Source: Chrysophaeum taylorii (taxonomy: Eukaryota; Sar; Pelagophyceae; Pelagomonadales; Pelagomonadaceae). From it: DNA of 64,000 bases. The stretch is taken from the NCBI GenBank assembly GCA_029834535.1, contig JAQMWT010000005.1, positions 124,001 to 188,000 of the forward strand, in the 5' to 3' direction. The notes under the pieces were generated by a model. That model made no database searches and was not told the origin of the DNA. It saw nothing but the letters and a program-made list of their open reading frames with translations. A program made the position numbers and the translations under genes. Shown here in pieces: positions 9,832 through 22,332 of this stretch (the stretch's first letter is position 1; each line of letters starts with the position of its first letter).

Positions 9832-11249
9832 GCGGGCCGCGATTTCGTCGCTTTTCGGTCGACTGTCTCGCCGGAGGCGCGGCGCGACCGGTCCCGTTCG
9901 TCGGCTTGTCTCCTTTCGAAGATCGCCTGCGCCGCTCCTTCTCCTTGGATGCCGCCGCCGCCGCCTCCTCGGGCTTGCTCTGGGGGGAGGGCTCCTCCTC
10001 GTTTTTCGCCGGGAGATCCTTGCTCGGCTCGGGCTTGGTCGTTGGGGCAACCGGATCGCCCGCGGGCTCCGGAACTACGGGCGGTTCGGTCGTCGCGGGC
10101 GGCTCCGCGGCCACGACGACGGCCTCCTCCGCGTGGTCCTCCTCCTCCTCGTCGTCGTCGTCCTCGGGCACCACCTCCTCGGCCTTCCGCTTGGCCAGCA
10201 TCTCGAGATGTTTCTTCGCCTTGTCGGCGACGGCCGACGCCTGGCGCTGCTGCTCGTAGAGCGCCTTCTTTTGCGCCGCCTCCTTGAACTGGCGGTCGAC
10301 GTCCTTGCGGCGCTGCTCCCTACGATGCTCCTCCTCGCGCGCCTTGCGCTCGGCTTCCTCGCGCAGCTTGCGCTCTTCGTACTCCTTCTCGTCCCGCGGC
10401 TTGGCCTGCCCAAAGATGGACGAGGACGTCGCGGCCGCCGCGGCCGTCGTCGCCGCCGACCGCGGTTTCAGATGGAGCTTTGGCCGCGCCGGGGCGTCGC
10501 CTGTGCCGGGCGCGTCTTCGGCGCGCATCGCGGCCGTCGACGACGACGACGACGTCTTGGGGGTGGGGACCGGCGGCGAGCCGCCGCGTCGGTGGTTGTC
10601 GTGGTGGTGGTGGTGGTCGCGGTGGTGGTTGGAAGGACCGCGCTTCGGAGCCTCGGCGACGTCCATGCGGAGCGCCCGGCCGCGCATCATCGCGCCGTGC
10701 TGCTTGAGCGCCTCGGCGAGCGAGTCCGGGTCTCCGAATTCGACGTAGCCAAAGCCTTTCGGCGCGCCGTCGTCGCGCGTCGGCAGCCGCACGGCGCGGA
10801 CCGTACAGCCGCACCGCTCGAAGAACTGCTCGACGTCGTCCGAGGTCGCGTCGAAGTGGAGGTTTCCCACGTAAGCAAGCCAGGGACCCTTGTCGGGGAT
10901 GACGGGTACCGGTTTGCGGGCCGACCGGCCGTGGCCCCCGACGACGTTCGGCGGCCTACGACGGAGGCTCGCCACCAGCGAGAAACGACACCAACACGCA
11001 CCCGTCGTGAGCGTGGCGCGGCGGTGGCTTGGTGTGGTGGTGGCGCGGGGGCAGAGGATCCTTGGCGGCAGCAGCAGGAGGAGCAGAGGGGGCCTCGGCG
11101 ACGGCCACCCTACCAAACAAGAGATTTAAAAGACCACTCTCTCCTTCGACAACGACGACGACGACGCACTTCGGAGGGTCCTCGACGACGACGACGGGCT
11201 CCTCTTCCTCCTCGTCGTCGTCCCCCCAGGTATCCGACTTATGGAACAT
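9362..11249 (-). CDS. EIF4B: eIF4B-like translation initiation factor
   Basis: RNA-binding cofactor that stimulates the eIF4A helicase during cap-dependent initiation. The main exon encodes an RRM with RNP2 AYVGNL and RNP1 KGFGYVEF, separated by the eIF4B/4H-like stretch AVRLPTRDD. Next comes the eIF4B hallmark KLHLKPRS ... SSIFGQAKPRDEKEYEERK. A long charged coiled coil (about residues 240-320), a disordered Pro/Lys/Gly-rich tail with RGRGRGRG runs, and the end ALLGDDEDD follow. The large frame itself has only a non-ATG start at 11116. The likely first exon starts at ATG 11249 (MFHKSDTWGDDDEEEEE), joined by an intron whose acceptor lies near 10955-10967. The exact junction is unresolved, so residue numbers are approximate. 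Confidence 0.82.
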
Positions 11250-11364
11250 TTATAATACCGAATCGCTGGCGCGCTCGTTCGAGATGAGCGACTCAAGGGG
11301 GTTGTCAGTTGCCCTTTCTTCAAGCTAATAAATAACCCGCGGAAAAACAAACTAACTTTTTGAA

Positions 11365-12420
11365 ATGTCGCCACCGCCATCCAAGCGCGCCAAGACCGAG
11401 AGCGAGGCGTCGTCCCCGAGGCGATCGCCGCTGGTCGACAGCAAGATCTTGAACTTGCGGCGCAAAAAGCTCGAAACCCGTTATCTCGGGCAGACCTTCC
11501 TCGACAGCGACGACCCCAAGCCCCGGACGATCTCGCGGATCGAATACGAGACGGAGGACGCGGTCTGGGTCGCGGTCGGGAAGGACGCCGAGGGCGCCGA
11601 GCAGCCGTACTACCTGAACGTCGCCTCGGGCATGGACTCGATGATCGACGCGTACCGGCGGCGCGACCGGCCCGTCGTTCCGGCGCCGCGCGAGCCCGCC
11701 GTCGGCCGCGCGGTGGAGGTCTTGTGGGACGTCTTCGACGAAGAGACCGAGGAAACCCAGCGCGTCTGGTGGCGCGCCGAGATTCTCGAAAAGCTCGACA
11801 CCCAGCACTCGCTCCAAGACGGCGACGACCGCGTCGACCTCGACGTATGGCGCGTCCGCTACGACGCGAGGCCCGAGTTGTCCGAGCCCGAGCCCGCCGA
11901 CCACAACGTCTGTTTTTTGTCGGCGCGGGCCCTTTTCGACGTCACCAACGACCATGTCGTCATGCAGTGGCGAGTCGACGGCGCGGACGACGACGTCGCG
12001 GATATCACCGACGACTTGATGGGACGCGACGACGACGACGACGACGACGATCTCCTAGAGGAGGGCGGCGAACCCAACACCACCGACGCCATCAAGACCA
12101 AGGTCGAGCACCTCGTCGACGCCGCCGTCCAAAGCGTCCTCGACGGCGCCTTGAAACACAGGTTCGACGCGCTCCCTCGCGACCGCCAGTGTGCTGTCGC
12201 CGACGTCTTCCTCGCTGCCAAAAATAGACTCAAAGAACGCCTCGCCACCCACGTCGCGGCAAAACCCTCGATACACCGCACGGTCACCCCCGACGATATC
12301 CAGCTCGTCCTCGCCGACCTCAAGGACGAGCTCGCCAATCTTCCTGCCCTCATCGGGGGTGCCGACCCCACCAACAACAATTCTATCACGGGCGGCGGCG
12401 GCGGCGGCGCCGCCTCTTAA
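11365..12420 (+). CDS. Tudor/Agenet-like protein, otherwise unknown
   Basis: Single exon from ATG 11365, 351 residues. It starts with a basic Ser/Pro-rich segment that could be a nuclear signal (PPPSKRAKTE). The middle (about 110-200) resembles a Tudor or Agenet fold: GRAVEVLWDVF, then WWRAEILEKL, a V-Y strand pair and CFLSARALF. An Asp run follows, then a helical region and a glycine-rich end. Such folds bind methylated Lys/Arg or act as chromatin or RNA adaptors; that assignment is by pattern only. It lies head-to-head with eIF4B, with 115 bp between the start codons, which suggests a shared promoter. Confidence 0.6.
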   Translation: MSPPPSKRAKTESEASSPRRSPLVDSKILNLRRKKLETRYLGQTFLDSDDPKPRTISRIEYETEDAVWVAVGKDAEGAEQPYYLNVASGMDSMIDAYRRRDRPVVPAPREPAVGRAVEVLWDVFDEETEETQRVWWRAEILEKLDTQHSLQDGDDRVDLDVWRVRYDARPELSEPEPADHNVCFLSARALFDVTNDHVVMQWRVDGADDDVADITDDLMGRDDDDDDDDLLEEGGEPNTTDAIKTKVEHLVDAAVQSVLDGALKHRFDALPRDRQCAVADVFLAAKNRLKERLATHVAAKPSIHRTVTPDDIQLVLADLKDELANLPALIGGADPTNNNSITGGGGGGAAS

Positions 12421-12676
12421 GGCACGCTTTCTTCTTTCGCTTTTTTTTCCCCCCCCCCGGCCGGCGACACGTTCATCCTCGCACTTTTATTTTCCCCTTT
12501 GTTTTTTTTTGCTCTTGTTGTTTTTGTGGCTGCTCCCCCCCACGACGAGCAGAAAAAGATCATCCGCGCCGCCCTTGCTGTGCCGTTGCACCCCCTATAG
12601 AGAGATATTCGAGCTCGGGAAGAACTTCCGAAGCCGCCGCCGCCGCCGCCGCAGAAGCCGCGCTTTGGGAAATCGA

Positions 12677-13948
12677 ATGATTAACTTCCGCAGCAGCACC
12701 GTCGTCAAGGTGAAGGCCGTCGGCCGAGGGTCGACAGCTGTGGTCTTTAAGGGGTTCGACCTCGATTGCGACAGGCGCGGCGGATGCATCAACATATGCA
12801 TTAATTTTCTAGCTCCCACCCACAGGTTTGTTGCGCTGAAAGAGCAGGGAGGCGGGAAGACCGAGATGCTGAGCTTCGCGCTCAAGAAGGAGGGCGTCGG
12901 AAAGGACGAGTCGGTACTCCGCGAAGCCGAGCATCTGCGCCGCGCGGCGTCGCCCGGCGTCGTAGAGTGCGTCGGCACTCTCGAAGCGCTGTTTGAGTTA
13001 CCGCGCAGGTGCTACGGCGTCTTCGAGCACGTGCCGGGAATGTGGACGCTCGTGTGCGAGTACGCGACGTACGGCGCTCTCGACAAGTGGCTGGGACTGC
13101 CAAAGTCGCACGTCGCCGCGCTCGCCGCCGCCATCGGGCTCGCGCTCGCCGCGACGCGCGACGCCGGACTCGTGCACAGAGACGTCAAGCCCTCGAACAT
13201 TCTGCTGACGCGCGGCGGCCCCAAACTAGCAGACTTCGCGCTCGCGGCCCCGATTTCCTCCGCGGCGATGTCATTCGTGGGAACCTTTCAGTACATGGCT
13301 CCGGAGCGGCTGCGGTCCTCGGCTTGCGGCCCGCCCGCGGACGTCTGGGCCCTCGGAATGACGCTCCTCGTCGCCACCCTCGGGAGATATCCTCCCACCC
13401 ACGCCGCGACGGAGGATCTTTGGATCGCCCTCGACGTCTACGAGGCCCCCGACCGCGTCGAAAAAATGGCTGGCGAAGCGCTATCGAAGGACGAAGACGA
13501 CCAATTCCTCGCGGCCCTCCTCGACGCCTGTCTGCATCCCGACCCCGACAGCCGACCCGAGCCCGAGGCTCTCGTGCGGTCCGCCTTCGTCGACAGGAAA
13601 CGCTGTCGCGATGACGTGGCCTGGCGCGAACATTTCACGGTCAGCGAACCGACGCGACAACTCGAAGAATTCCTGAACGCGCTCCAACGTCAATACGCGG
13701 GCAATCCCCCCGCGTTCGACGCGACGCGACTCCGTGCCGTGGCCGACGAACTCGACCTCTCTATTTCCCGAGTCCGCGCAGCGATCGAGCGGTACGTTTT
13801 TCTCGTCCTTTCGTCGCTTTATTCGAAACCCGCAGTCGCCGATTCGACCTCGGTCGTCGACGTCGACGACGCCCTTCGCGCCGCCGCTCCGCGTGCTGCT
13901 TGTGTTGTTCCTCCCGTTGCTCTTCGCCTCCTGCTAAACCCGAGATGA
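12677..13948 (+). CDS. MAP2K/STE7-like protein kinase
   Basis: Serine/threonine- or dual-specificity-type kinase. From ATG 12677: glycine loop GRGSTAVVFKG, VALK lysine in FVALKEQ, HRDVKPSNILL catalytic loop, DFA in place of DFG, then FVGTFQYMAPERL, which is the MEK-type activation segment. Between the glycine loop and VALK lies a 51-nt stretch (12775-12825) with a GC donor and CACAG acceptor. Removing it gives a normal loop (DCDRFVALKE); retaining it stays in frame. After the kinase core there is a UBA-like helix set near residue 360. The 3' end is uncertain: a GTACGT donor at 13792 and a CAG at 13835 could replace the last ~50 codons. The DFA motif could reduce metal binding. Upstream exons are possible. 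Confidence 0.72.
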   Translation: MINFRSSTVVKVKAVGRGSTAVVFKGFDLDCDRRGGCINICINFLAPTHRFVALKEQGGGKTEMLSFALKKEGVGKDESVLREAEHLRRAASPGVVECVGTLEALFELPRRCYGVFEHVPGMWTLVCEYATYGALDKWLGLPKSHVAALAAAIGLALAATRDAGLVHRDVKPSNILLTRGGPKLADFALAAPISSAAMSFVGTFQYMAPERLRSSACGPPADVWALGMTLLVATLGRYPPTHAATEDLWIALDVYEAPDRVEKMAGEALSKDEDDQFLAALLDACLHPDPDSRPEPEALVRSAFVDRKRCRDDVAWREHFTVSEPTRQLEEFLNALQRQYAGNPPAFDATRLRAVADELDLSISRVRAAIERYVFLVLSSLYSKPAVADSTSVVDVDDALRAAAPRAACVVPPVALRLLLNPR

Positions 13949-13965
13949 CTCGGCCCGGGCGATAG

Positions 13966-14823
13966 CGCCACCATTGGTCACTACCGCGCGTCTCGTCGAG
14001 CGAGGCGAGGCTGCCCGCAGAGCGTCGTCTCTCGTTCTCGTCGGGCTAGTCTCGACGAACGATTCCTTCCGCGCCGCGCGCGCACCACAAAGGGGCACGG
14101 CGCTGCTCTACTTGGGCCTGGGCTGCTGTTGTGCCCCCGGCGCTGGGCGATTGAAGAATGAGCTCTTGTGGTGGGCGACCGCCGCCGCCGCCGCCGCCGC
14201 CGCCAACACGTTTTTTTTGGCTGCAAATTAAAAAAAAAGTCTCGCCGTCCGCTATCCCGGCGGTGGAATGACGCCGCCGCTCACAAATCGCTTTCTTCTT
14301 TTTTTTTGCTGGAGTACGACGAACCTGCTGTCTCGAGAGCTCGCGCTGGCCTAGTACCCCAGTTATTTATCTAGAGATTTTGAGTCACTAACACCGACAC
14401 ACCTCGAGAGACGAGGTGGTGAGCGCCGTATATATATCTCCCTCCTCCTGGGGTCTCTTCGCGTAATTGAGTTGCGTTGAATGGATGCCCGATTTATTTA
14501 TTTATTTATTCTCTCCAGGGCATTGTGCTGCAATAATGGTCTCTGGCTTACATCACCGAGCCAGAGCTCAGAGAGCCGGAGCCGCCGCTTCCTGCTGCTG
14601 CCCAGGGGGAGCGCGGGGGTTCAATCAATCAACTAACAACGGATGCGTGGCAGGCAGCGGGAACATTCGGAAACGCGCGAACAACAACTCGTCCCGCTTC
14701 GACGCATCAGAACAGCTCGGGTTCCCGGCATAATCTGAATATGGACCGCCCACCCTCGTATCATTGTAGAGGATATTACAATAAACCTCCACAAAGAAGC
14801 AGAAACCTCCCTAATTAAGAAGA
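13966..14823. other. Intergenic, no gene seen
   Basis: Contains a GCC run near 14177-14203, poly-T/A tracts and an AT-rich TTTATTTATTTATT stretch near 14492. It probably holds the 3' regions of the two converging genes. No supported coding region. Confidence 0.5.
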
Positions 14824-16248
14824 TTAGTCGGACGGGACGGTCTCCTTCGTGCCTACTGTCCGGGCGGCGACGATGTCCTCGAGGGCCGAACGGCCGAGGC
14901 GCAACAAGGCGGGGTCGTCACGGCGGAGGCAGAGGACGTCGTCGCCGTCGTTTTGCTCTCGTTCGAAACCGACCGCCCCAAGGAGTTCGAGCGCGGCGGC
15001 GAACTTGCCGACGGTGCGGAGGAATCTGTTGTTAGTGGTGCGCACGCGCTTGAACTTGGGGTCGTCGAGCCCTGCATTTTTGAGAATAGTGATAAGGGTC
15101 TCGACGGCGTCGTTCTTGGCCGCGGGCGGGGCCAAAGCCCGGAGACGGGCCGCCGCGGCGACCACTCGAGCCTCCCGTGTCGCGTGGCTCGTCGGAGCCG
15201 GGGGGACGTCGACCGCGGGGACTCGCGACGGCGCGGCGCGTCGCTCGGCGGCCGCGGCCGCGAGCGCTTTGTCCACTTGGGTTCTGCGGGCGCGAACAAC
15301 AGGTTCAACGTGTGGTTTGTCCTGGTGGTTATGGACGGCGGCCGAGACGAGGGCCGCCGACATTCTCTCTTCGGGGGAGATAGCGGCGTTGGCCGCTTCT
15401 CTATTTAGCTCGTCCTCGACGCGACCCTTGGCGTCGCCGCGTCGCGTAGACGCGAGCGTGTTTACGCGCGTCGGTTCCGACTTTGAGGCCGAGCGATCGA
15501 GGTAGGCCTTGCGGAGGTCAGCGTAGAGGGCAAAAAACGCCGCGTTGTGCGGGCCGACGTTGTTGTGGCAGAGCTCGTGAAGAAGCGTCTGGATAAGATC
15601 GTCGTAGTCGCGAAACGAGCCGTCGTCCGAGCGGAGGCGGACATAAATCCGCGAACCGTGATTCTCGTTGTATCCCAACAGGCACCCGCCGTCGCCCTCT
15701 GCCTCCTTCTTCTTTAACAACCGGTCGTCGCGCGGGTCCATCTCGACGAGCGCCCCGACCGTCCATCCGTATCGCGCGAGCAAAAAGTTCACGTCGCTCG
15801 CGAGTTTGTGAAGTAAACGGACCGCGTCGAAGTGGTGCGGCCCCTCGTTCGGGCCCCCGACAAACCGCTCGACGACCACGAACTTGCAGAACTTGTACTC
15901 GGCGTGCTGCGCCGCGCCGTTCTCTGCGACCGACTTTCGCCGACGCTCGCGCTCCTCTTCCATCGCGAAGCCACGCAGCGACGGATCAGACCGCGCGGCG
16001 ATGACCTCGTCCACGGCCGCGCGCGTCGTCCCCATCACCATCAGCCGACTCGTGTCGACGTCGCGCAGCGCGTCTTCGCGCGCAACGCGGCGACCCTTCT
16101 TGGCCACGATCTTCACCGTCGACGCGTCGAGGCCCTCCTCGCGCACGACCCAGTCAAACACCTCCTGCGCCAAAGCCGACGACCCGAACCGAACAACCAC
16201 CTCCTCGCCGCGCGGCACGCGCAGCCGCACGTCGATCCCACTCCCCAT
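14824..16248 (-). CDS. Ubl-WLM-PUB metalloprotease (Wss1/SPRTN-like)
   Basis: Predicted zinc protease acting with Cdc48/p97 on DNA-protein crosslinks or ubiquitin-like conjugates. I start at ATG 16248, giving 474 residues; the open frame continues upstream without a better start. An N-terminal ubiquitin-like fold (1-75, ends with SRLMVMGTT) is followed by a WLM domain with FLLARYGWTVGALVEM, the LLGYN block and the zinc site TLLHELCHNNVGPHN (His224, Glu225, His228, His234). A charged linker leads to a PUB/PUG domain (about 400-460: DAVETLITILKNAG ... KFKRVRTTNNRFL). Plant and protist proteins share this order. Single exon. Domain calls strong; substrate inferred from the family. Confidence 0.85.
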   Translation of the reverse strand: MGSGIDVRLRVPRGEEVVVRFGSSALAQEVFDWVVREEGLDASTVKIVAKKGRRVAREDALRDVDTSRLMVMGTTRAAVDEVIAARSDPSLRGFAMEEERERRRKSVAENGAAQHAEYKFCKFVVVERFVGGPNEGPHHFDAVRLLHKLASDVNFLLARYGWTVGALVEMDPRDDRLLKKKEAEGDGGCLLGYNENHGSRIYVRLRSDDGSFRDYDDLIQTLLHELCHNNVGPHNAAFFALYADLRKAYLDRSASKSEPTRVNTLASTRRGDAKGRVEDELNREAANAAISPEERMSAALVSAAVHNHQDKPHVEPVVRARRTQVDKALAAAAAERRAAPSRVPAVDVPPAPTSHATREARVVAAAARLRALAPPAAKNDAVETLITILKNAGLDDPKFKRVRTTNNRFLRTVGKFAAALELLGAVGFEREQNDGDDVLCLRRDDPALLRLGRSALEDIVAARTVGTKETVPSD

Positions 16249-18271
<2,023 letters not shown>

Positions 18272-18432
18272 CTCCAACTAGTCGTGACGACCGCACGTCA
18301 AGGGGGATCGCCACTTGAGGACAGGACAACCACTACTAACGCCGCGCAACGGACCTCCCTTTGCTTTCTCTCGCACATCTTCTTTGAACAACAAACAAAC
18401 AAACAAACAACCAAACAGGGTTATTATTATTA

Positions 18433-20717
18433 CTATTGTGGAGGGGAGGCGAGAAAGGCGCCGACGTCACGGTCGCCTTCATCCTCCTCCTCCTCCTCCT
18501 CCTTGGGCAGGAGCTTGGCCCGCTTCCTTTCGCGGCGCGCTCGTCGTTCGTGGTCGCGGTCGGCGGCCGCCGACTGGCGTAGTCGGTCGCGGACGCGGGC
18601 GACGAAATCGTCGTGGCTCGCCTTGAGCGAGCTCGAGTCCACCGGCCTTTCGGACGCAGCGGCAGCCGCCAGTTTGTCGCCGAGATTAGGGAGCGCCGGG
18701 CCGCCGTCGTCGCCGAAGACGGTTCTTTTCCCGAGGACCTTGGCGTCGACGCCGTCCCGGATCTTGAGCTTGGGCGGCGCCTTTCGTTTTTGCGTAGCGG
18801 GGGCGACGAGCTCCTCGACCTCCTCGATCTCCTCGTCGCGTCGTCGCTCGGCTGCCACGAGCAAGTCATCATCATCATCATCATCATCATCATCGGTTTC
18901 CGCCGGCTTGGGTGGAGGCGGGGACCGCTTGGCGGCCTTGGCCTCCTTGATCTGTGCCTTGAGCTTGGCCAGCTTGCGGTTGGCGTTTTTCTTGGCGTGG
19001 GTCTCGGCGCGGACGGCAACGGCCTGGTCGGGCTCGGGGAGCTTGATCGCGGGCGTCGAAGCGAGACCGAGGCTCGCGGCAAACTTGTCGAGGTCGAGGT
19101 CGCGCACCCGAAACGCCCGCTTGTCGGAAGCGAGGACGACGGAGCGGACGTAACTCCGGAAGGCCTTCTGCGCGAGCTCCTTGACATCGGGGCGCGACGC
19201 GACGAGGGCCGTGATGTGGCCGAGCGTCGTGAAGCGGCGGCGCTCGGGATTAACCGCGAGGCGTTTCACCGGGACCCTCGCCGTCGCGAGGAGGTCGGTC
19301 ACGCGCGGCTCCTCCGACGGGAGCAGCACCAGGAGCGCGTCGCCCGACGCGTCGTTACGCGCGGCGCGGCCCGCGCGATGGACGTAGGCGTCGGCGTCCT
19401 CCGGAGCGTCGAGCTGCACGACCCAGTCGACCTTGGGGAAATCGAGGCCGCGCGCGGCGACGTCGGTCGCCAGGAGCACGGCGTGGGGCTTGGAAGAAAA
19501 GTCGTAGTACACGGCCGCGCGTTTCTTCTGGTTGAGCTTGCCATGGAGCGCGAGGAGCGGCACGCCCGGCTGCATGCCGCGGAGGGCCTCGAGCACAAAT
19601 CTCGCCTGCGCGCACGCCGACACGAAGACGATCGTCTTGGCGCGGAGGTGGGCTTTGATAAACGAGTAGAGAACGTCGAGCTTTTCGTCGAGTTCGCACA
19701 CGACGTAGCGCTGCTCGAGGCCACCGGGCGTCGGTGCCGCCGGCGCCCCAGAGCGCACCACCTGTCGGTCGGTGCGCGCGACCAAAAACTCGACCGACGG
19801 CTTGACGAGCTTCCGGAGCTGCGCTATTTTTGGCGAGACCTTGAGGTCCTTTCGAGAAGCGACGACGCTCGACGAGCCCGCGAGCGTCGCCGAGAACAGG
19901 AGGGTCTGGCGCTCGGGGTTCTTCAAGTAGGTCACCACGGCGTCGAGCTGGGGGGCAAACCCCATGTCAACCACGCGGTCGGCCTCGTCGACGACGAGGA
20001 TTTTAGCGTGCGACGCGTCGAATCCCGGCGACTCCTCGAGGTGCTGGAGGCAGCGTCCCGGGGTCGCGACGACGACGCACATGCGCCCAATTCTCGCCTT
20101 TTCGTGGGCCACGTCGCGCGCGCCACCGGTGACGAGCCCCGCCGACAAGTCGTGCATGGCGCCCACCACGCGCACCACCTCGAAAATCTGCATCGCGAGC
20201 TCGCGGGTCGGAGAGAGCACGAGCGCGCCGAGACCGTCCTCGGGGCTCCACCTGCGCGCCGGAAGTAAGAGGACCCCACAGGAAAGGCAAGCGGGGGCTG
20301 CGCCGGCGATCTTGCTCTGGCCCGCCGTCGTGCGATGGCGAGGACAGACCTCCCGTTGTCGCGGACGCGGGCGACGCACCTCTCGCGGAAGAGCGCCTCG
20401 AGCAACGGCACGAGGAACGCGATCGTCTTGCCCGAGCCGGTCCGCGCTGCGCCCAGGACGTCGCGCCCCGCCAGCGCGTGCGGAATGGTCGCGTGCTGGA
20501 TGGGTTTCATCGTCTCGAAGCCCCCGGCCTCGAGCCCGCGCAACGTGCGCTCGGATATCGGCAAGCTCGAAAAGGCCGGGGCCTCCTGGGACTCGTCGGG
20601 GTGCCACCCGCGCTTCGGGCTCTCCTCCTTGATCCGTCGCTCGAGCTCAGAGATCTCCTCGGCCTCCGGCCGCCACAGCTGACTCTTGGGCCTCCTCCTC
20701 TTATTGCCGCGACCCAT
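18433..20717 (-). CDS. DDX10: DEAD-box RNA helicase, DDX10/Dbp4 family
   Basis: Nucleolar ATP-dependent helicase for early 18S rRNA processing. Two exons: 20717-20380 and 20251-18433, split by a 128-nt intron (AG/GTGCGT .. GCGCAG), giving 718 residues. The N-terminus is basic ([17 protein letters not shown]). Q-motif region [14 protein letters not shown], motif [10 protein letters not shown], then after the junction [38 protein letters not shown], and in domain 2 [25 protein letters not shown] and [11 protein letters not shown] long Lys/Glu-rich C-terminal extension with an Asp run follows. The SLPIS and [13 protein letters not shown] contexts single out the Dbp4/DDX10 group. Motif VI has Ala where many relatives have Thr (HRxGRTAR). 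Confidence 0.88.
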
Positions 20718-20973
20718 CGCGGAAGAAGAAAGGCGAAAAGAAGGCAGGCAACCAACCAACTAGGGTAATAATTGTGCGTTCTTTCCCTCCTCTCTCGAGA
20801 GGAGGGCGCACCAGTACGTACGTATCCTTCGAAAACTCCGATTTTCCTCCACCACCTCGTGACGTCATCGGGGGGGCTGGAATTTGCGTGACGTGCTCGA
20901 AGAATACCGTCTTTCTCGTCCTGAGGGGAGGTGACTGAGTGATTGTGACGAGGAGCGCCAGACAGAGAGAGCA
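20718..20973. promoter_or_regulatory. Divergent promoter interval between helicase and transporter genes
   Basis: 256 bp separate the start codons of the minus-strand helicase and the plus-strand transporter, so both promoters must lie here or overlap. No TATA-like element is evident; a CGTGACGTCAT-like palindromic core occurs near 20859-20868, with a related GCGTGACGTG near 20886. Assignment is by position only. Confidence 0.35.
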
Positions 20974-22332
20974 ATGGGGGACGTTGAGGCCGTCGACGAC
21001 ACATCGGCCCTTTTGCCGCACAAACGCGGCGAGGGCTGCGCCGACGGCGCGCTTCGATACGTCGAAACGCAGGAAATCGCAAACTTGAGACTATGGTGGG
21101 GCCTGTGCTACTCGAACGCCATGGGTGTCTGCGGGATCGTTCTGGTGGCCCTTGGCTCGACGCTCTCGTCGCTGGCGGCCGACTGCGGCACGACGGCGAC
21201 GCGCGTCGGCACCGTTTTTATCGCTCGCGGAATCGGCGCGATCACCGGCGCGCTCTCGTCGGCGAGGCTCTACTCGCCGCCGAGGCCCGGGAATTTGGTC
21301 ATGGTCTTCGTGCTCCTGGCCCTCGCCTCGGTGCTTCTCTACATGCCCTTCATCCACGACGTCTGGATCCTCCATTTGTGCTGGTTTCTCCTCGGCATGT
21401 GCACGGCGACGCTCGACACGGGCTGTCAGATCATGACCCGCAAGGTTCACGGAATCCACGCCGGTCCCTGGCTCGGCGCCAACACCGTGTGCTTCGCCAT
21501 CGCGGGCGCGCTCGTCCCCCTTATCGAACTGATCACGGGCGAACTCTTCGCGCAGTACGCGACGCTCGCGACTATCGCCGTCCTCAACGCGGCCGCGCTC
21601 TACGCCTCGCGCCACCCAGAATCGCCCGAGATCCGAGACCAGCTACCACCGCGAGTGACCATCGCCGCGCGACAAGGAAAGACCCCCACCCTCGCACCCG
21701 AAAAAACGGCGGGAAAATACCACCTCGAACTCATCTTCGGCGCGACCGTCTTCTGGCTCATAGGCGGTAAGGTTGACACGACGTCGTACATCGTCACCTA
21801 CGTCAAGTCGACCGGCGTCATTCAGAATAGCGACGCTTCCATCAGCCTTTTGCTCCTCTGGATCATGATCACCATCGGCCGCCTCGTCGGCCTCCAGGAC
21901 CAGATCAATCTCAAAAAGCAAGGCAAACGCGAGGTCTATCTGCACCTCACCGCTTGGCTTTTCACGGGCACCTTCGGCATGCTCCTCGCCGCGCTCTTCC
22001 CCACGCGCAGCTGGGCGTTTTGGGTCGGCGTTAGCCTCTACGGCCTCGGGAACGGCCCCTGCGTCGGCTACGTCTACGACCTCGTCAACCGCATGACCGT
22101 TCACTCCGAGATGGGCATGTCGATCGTTATGTTTGGCCTCAACTTTGGCGCATCGCTCGTCCCCTACCTCACCACCGTCGCCTGGGACTACACCAGCGCC
22201 GGCCCCGAGACCCTTGTCTGGGTCACGCTCCTCTCAATGTTCATTCCGATGCCCCTCCTCTTTCTCTCCGCCTCCGTTGGAAATCTCTTCGAACCGCCCG
22301 CCGAGACGCGGCCCAAGAGTTTGATGACCTGA
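20974..22332 (+). CDS. Major facilitator superfamily transporter (MFSD4/NaGLT1-like)
   Basis: Integral membrane transporter of 452 residues from ATG 20974, single exon. About 12 hydrophobic segments: a first group from residue ~45 (CGIVLVALGSTLSSLA) to ~205, a hydrophilic loop (about 210-245), and a second group to ~435. The N-terminal half carries the VGTVFIARGIGAITGAL helix and the MCTATLDTGCQ block, which resemble MFSD4/sodium-glucose transporter-like proteins (LGxxxGxxDTGxN in relatives). The N-terminal 40 residues contain a dileucine-type TSALLPHK motif that could be a sorting signal. Substrate cannot be read from sequence. Confidence 0.8.
   Translation: MGDVEAVDDTSALLPHKRGEGCADGALRYVETQEIANLRLWWGLCYSNAMGVCGIVLVALGSTLSSLAADCGTTATRVGTVFIARGIGAITGALSSARLYSPPRPGNLVMVFVLLALASVLLYMPFIHDVWILHLCWFLLGMCTATLDTGCQIMTRKVHGIHAGPWLGANTVCFAIAGALVPLIELITGELFAQYATLATIAVLNAAALYASRHPESPEIRDQLPPRVTIAARQGKTPTLAPEKTAGKYHLELIFGATVFWLIGGKVDTTSYIVTYVKSTGVIQNSDASISLLLLWIMITIGRLVGLQDQINLKKQGKREVYLHLTAWLFTGTFGMLLAALFPTRSWAFWVGVSLYGLGNGPCVGYVYDLVNRMTVHSEMGMSIVMFGLNFGASLVPYLTTVAWDYTSAGPETLVWVTLLSMFIPMPLLFLSASVGNLFEPPAETRPKSLMT

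Noticed and set aside
9626-11287. Long plus-strand ORF of ~550 codons opposite eIF4B
   Set aside because: Composition is Arg/Gly/Leu noise from GC-rich codons; the minus strand carries a clear RRM and eIF4B hallmark.
18613-20268. Long plus-strand ORF of ~550 codons opposite the DEAD-box helicase
   Set aside because: Shadow of the helicase reading frame; no family motif and Arg/Glu/Val-rich artefact composition.
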